Assembly: GCA_016741995.1 (NCBI GenBank)
Contig: JACVCO010000023.1
Coordinates: 1-52,219 of the forward strand
From: Hydrogenophaga sp.
Lineage (GTDB): Bacteria; Pseudomonadota; Gammaproteobacteria; Burkholderiales; Burkholderiaceae_C
Length of the DNA stretch: 52,219 bases
Direction of reading: 5' to 3'
Position numbers and translations under genes: made by a program. Of the stretch, positions 50,718 through 52,219 are shown one piece after another (the stretch's first letter is position 1; the number at the start of each line of letters is the position of its first letter). The notes under the pieces are model-generated. The model worked only from the letters and a program-made list of their open reading frames with translations. It was not told where the DNA came from and searched no databases.

Positions 50718-51754
50718 GCGCGGTGGGGTTCGGGCAGTGGCAGTTGCAGGTGCACTTGCGTGCCCTCGCCCGGGCGGCTGCGCCAGTCGAATTGCGCGGC
50801 ATCGCCGTGCAGCGCCTGCAGGCGTTCGCGCACCTGGCTCAGGCCGAAGCCATTGCCGGGGTGTGCGCTGCCCACGCCGTCGTCGCGCACGCTCAGGTGC
50901 AGGCGCTGGCCGTCGCGGCGCGCACTCACGGCCACCTCGCCACCGCGCGTGCTGGGCTCCAGCCCGTGGCGGATGGCGTTTTCCACCAGCGGCTGCAGCA
51001 GCAGCGGGGGCACGGGCAGCGCGGCCAGTGCCTCGGGCAGTTCCAGCCGCACGCGCAGGCGTGGGCCCATGCGCACGGCCATGAGTTCGAGGTAGTCGGC
51101 CAGGCGCGCGAACTCCTCGCGCAGCGTGTGCGGACCGCTCTGGGCGTCGCTGCGCGACGCGGCGAGCGTGGCGCGCAGGAAGCCGTTGAGCCGGTCGAGC
51201 ATGTCGATGGCGCGCGACGGATCGGTGGCGATGAGTGCACGCAGGTTGGCCAGGGTGTTGAACAGCATGTGCGGTTCGAGCTGCGACTCGAGCAGCCGCA
51301 GCCGCGCTTCGCTGGCTTGGCGCTGGGCTTCTTCCTGCGCGAGGCGGGCCTTGGCCAGCATCTCGCGGCTGGTGAAGTAGTAGGCGCCGAAGGTGCCGAT
51401 GGCCAGCGACATGAGCAGAAAACCCACCGTGGCGCCGGGCAGGTTGTTCGCGGTGGACAGCAGTGGCCGGCCCAGCAGCAGGTTGCCCAGCGCCAGGCCC
51501 AGCCCGTAGCCCGCGAACACGCTCACCACCACCAGCACCGCCATCGGCCGCACGCCGGGCCAGCCGGCCGGCGAGAGCAGGTAGCGCCCGCCGTCGATGC
51601 CGGCCCAGATGCCCAGGCCGATGAGCTGCGAGTACAGCAGGGTGTGCGGGAAGTTGTCGCCCTTGACCGCGCTGATGCCCAGCGCCAGCACGGTGTTGAA
51701 CACCACGGCGATCAGCGCGCGGCGCAGCACGGTGCGTGGGTTGAAGGCGGCCAT
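50714..51754 (-). CDS. Sensor histidine kinase, LytS/AlgZ type
   Basis: A 346-residue kinase with about four N-terminal membrane helices and a cytoplasmic HisKA_3/His_kinase domain. The H-box is LEPHMLFNTLANLRAL, and the ATPase is recognised by LLLQPLVENAIRHGL and DDGVGSAHPGNGFGL. It partners the LytTR regulator directly. No extracellular sensor domain is obvious, so the signal may be sensed in the membrane. Confidence 0.9.
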   Translation of the reverse strand: MAAFNPRTVLRRALIAVVFNTVLALGISAVKGDNFPHTLLYSQLIGLGIWAGIDGGRYLLSPAGWPGVRPMAVLVVVSVFAGYGLGLALGNLLLGRPLLSTANNLPGATVGFLLMSLAIGTFGAYYFTSREMLAKARLAQEEAQRQASEARLRLLESQLEPHMLFNTLANLRALIATDPSRAIDMLDRLNGFLRATLAASRSDAQSGPHTLREEFARLADYLELMAVRMGPRLRVRLELPEALAALPVPPLLLQPLVENAIRHGLEPSTRGGEVAVSARRDGQRLHLSVRDDGVGSAHPGNGFGLSQVRERLQALHGDAAQFDWRSRPGEGTQVHLQLPLPEPHRA

Positions 51755-51779
51755 GGGCGCAGTATGCCGGGCGTGGTGC

Positions 51780-52064
51780 TCAGCGCCCGCGCTGCAGGCG
51801 TTCGCGTTCCTGAGCCATCCAGCGCTCGTACAGGCCGCCGCCGCCCAGGCGCACCCACACGGCCGCGCCGTGGATCAGCAGGCCCAGGCCCCAGCCCAGG
51901 GCGGGGTAGATGGCCCAGTCGCGGCCGCTGCGCATCGACAGATAGACCAGGCCGGCGTTGACGGCGAGGAAGACGAGGGCGTGCAGCGTCCAGCCCATGC
52001 GCGCGGCCACGCGGCGGCGGGCGGTGCGTTCGATGTCGTCGGGGGTGTTCAAGGCGGTGTTCAT
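51780..52064 (-). CDS. 2TM domain protein
   Basis: A 94-residue protein with two membrane helices (about 26-44 and 51-72) separated by a short loop, the 2TM domain often found beside LytTR two-component systems. It precedes the kinase by 25 bp on the same strand, so it is probably first in the operon. Function unknown. Its upstream region runs into the poly-G artefact, so the promoter cannot be read. Confidence 0.75.
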   Translation of the reverse strand: MNTALNTPDDIERTARRRVAARMGWTLHALVFLAVNAGLVYLSMRSGRDWAIYPALGWGLGLLIHGAAVWVRLGGGGLYERWMAQERERLQRGR

Positions 52065-52077
52065 GGCGGGGTCCTTT

Positions 52078-52219
52078 TGGGGGGGGGGGGGAGGGGGGGG
52101 AGACGAGGGCGGGGCCCTGGGCCCAGGACAGGTTGCGCGGGGGAAGGGGGGGGGGCAGGGGGGGGAGGCCGGGGGCGGTGGCGGGGGTGGTGTAGAGGGG
52201 GGGGAGGGGGGTGCGGGGG
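52078..52219. other. Poly-G sequencing artefact at contig end
   Basis: Runs of up to 13 G interrupted by single bases cover this end. That is the signature of no-signal calls in two-colour Illumina chemistry. Some true sequence may survive around 52110-52138. No biological repeat should be inferred. Confidence 0.85.

Noticed and set aside
52078..52219. G-rich tail as a repeat or quadruplex region
   Set aside because: Irregular G runs at the extreme contig end fit base-calling failure better than biology.
1..52219. CRISPR arrays, tRNA/rRNA genes, complete insertion sequences
   Set aside because: Looked for regularly spaced repeats, tRNA cloverleaf cores and transposase frames; none was recognisable by eye.

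Overview
The window reads as one complete assembly contig from a high-GC betaproteobacterium, most likely a Comamonadaceae (Hydrogenophaga/Acidovorax-like) relative. The grounds are strong third-position G/C bias, an AapJQMP amino-acid importer, a Cupriavidus-type BktB thiolase, a short core-MetE protein, DUF2889, DUF3014, DUF924 and RcnB proteins, and a GC-rich inverted repeat typical of the order. Both ends carry sequencing artefacts: a Tn5 mosaic-end-like stretch at bases 1-19 and a poly-G tail after about 52078.

Layout. 1-351: N-terminus of an Aer-like PAS chemoreceptor, preceded by a perfect FNR-type box (468-481). 486-6274, minus strand: a copper-handling operon (CusF-like protein, cupredoxin-DUF411 fusion, multicopper oxidase, TolC-like protein, His/Cys-rich small protein) downstream of a small unknown gene and a glycerophosphodiesterase. 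6374-10568, minus: aapPMQJ, with an 11-bp stem between aapJ and aapQ. 10794-16540: acyl-CoA synthetase, small proteins, a PF10014-type oxygenase, a truncated orphan antitoxin, a REP-like repeat, a His-rich cupin, a DUF2889 protein and a membrane-anchored diheme cytochrome c.

16696-18252 is a decayed chromosomal integron. It contains the N-terminal stub of an integron integrase, an attI-type core site and two gene cassettes, each closed by a recognisable attC. One cassette encodes a HEPN-like protein. 18349-26983 holds housekeeping and metabolic genes (serine hydrolase, core-MetE, bktB, phosphatase, SDR, rluA, dusC, gshA, SRPBCC). 27118-36523 carries ylqF, a MATE exporter, a DsbG-like protein, RcnB, TerB, two alpha/beta hydrolases, a DTW-domain protein and a DUF3014 protein; pcp follows.

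37176-43574 is an accessory/defence-like block. It has a HEPN/MNT pair behind an 18-bp perfect palindrome, a GIY-YIG-like gene, srkA, a membrane-anchored Mrr-like nuclease with a topoisomerase zinc finger, and an AT-richer pair made of a TIR-domain protein and a multi-pass membrane protein. That pair begins at a GTTAGGC core site and ends at sequence resembling the end of attC2 (21 of 25 bases), so it may also be integron-derived. It is the best candidate here for an undescribed system. 43772-52064 returns to chromosomal genes: glnS with a clear terminator, a membrane protein, a choice-of-anchor I lipoprotein, DUF924, a low-complexity secreted protein, and a LytTR two-component system with a 2TM protein.

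No rRNA, tRNA, CRISPR array or complete insertion sequence was found.
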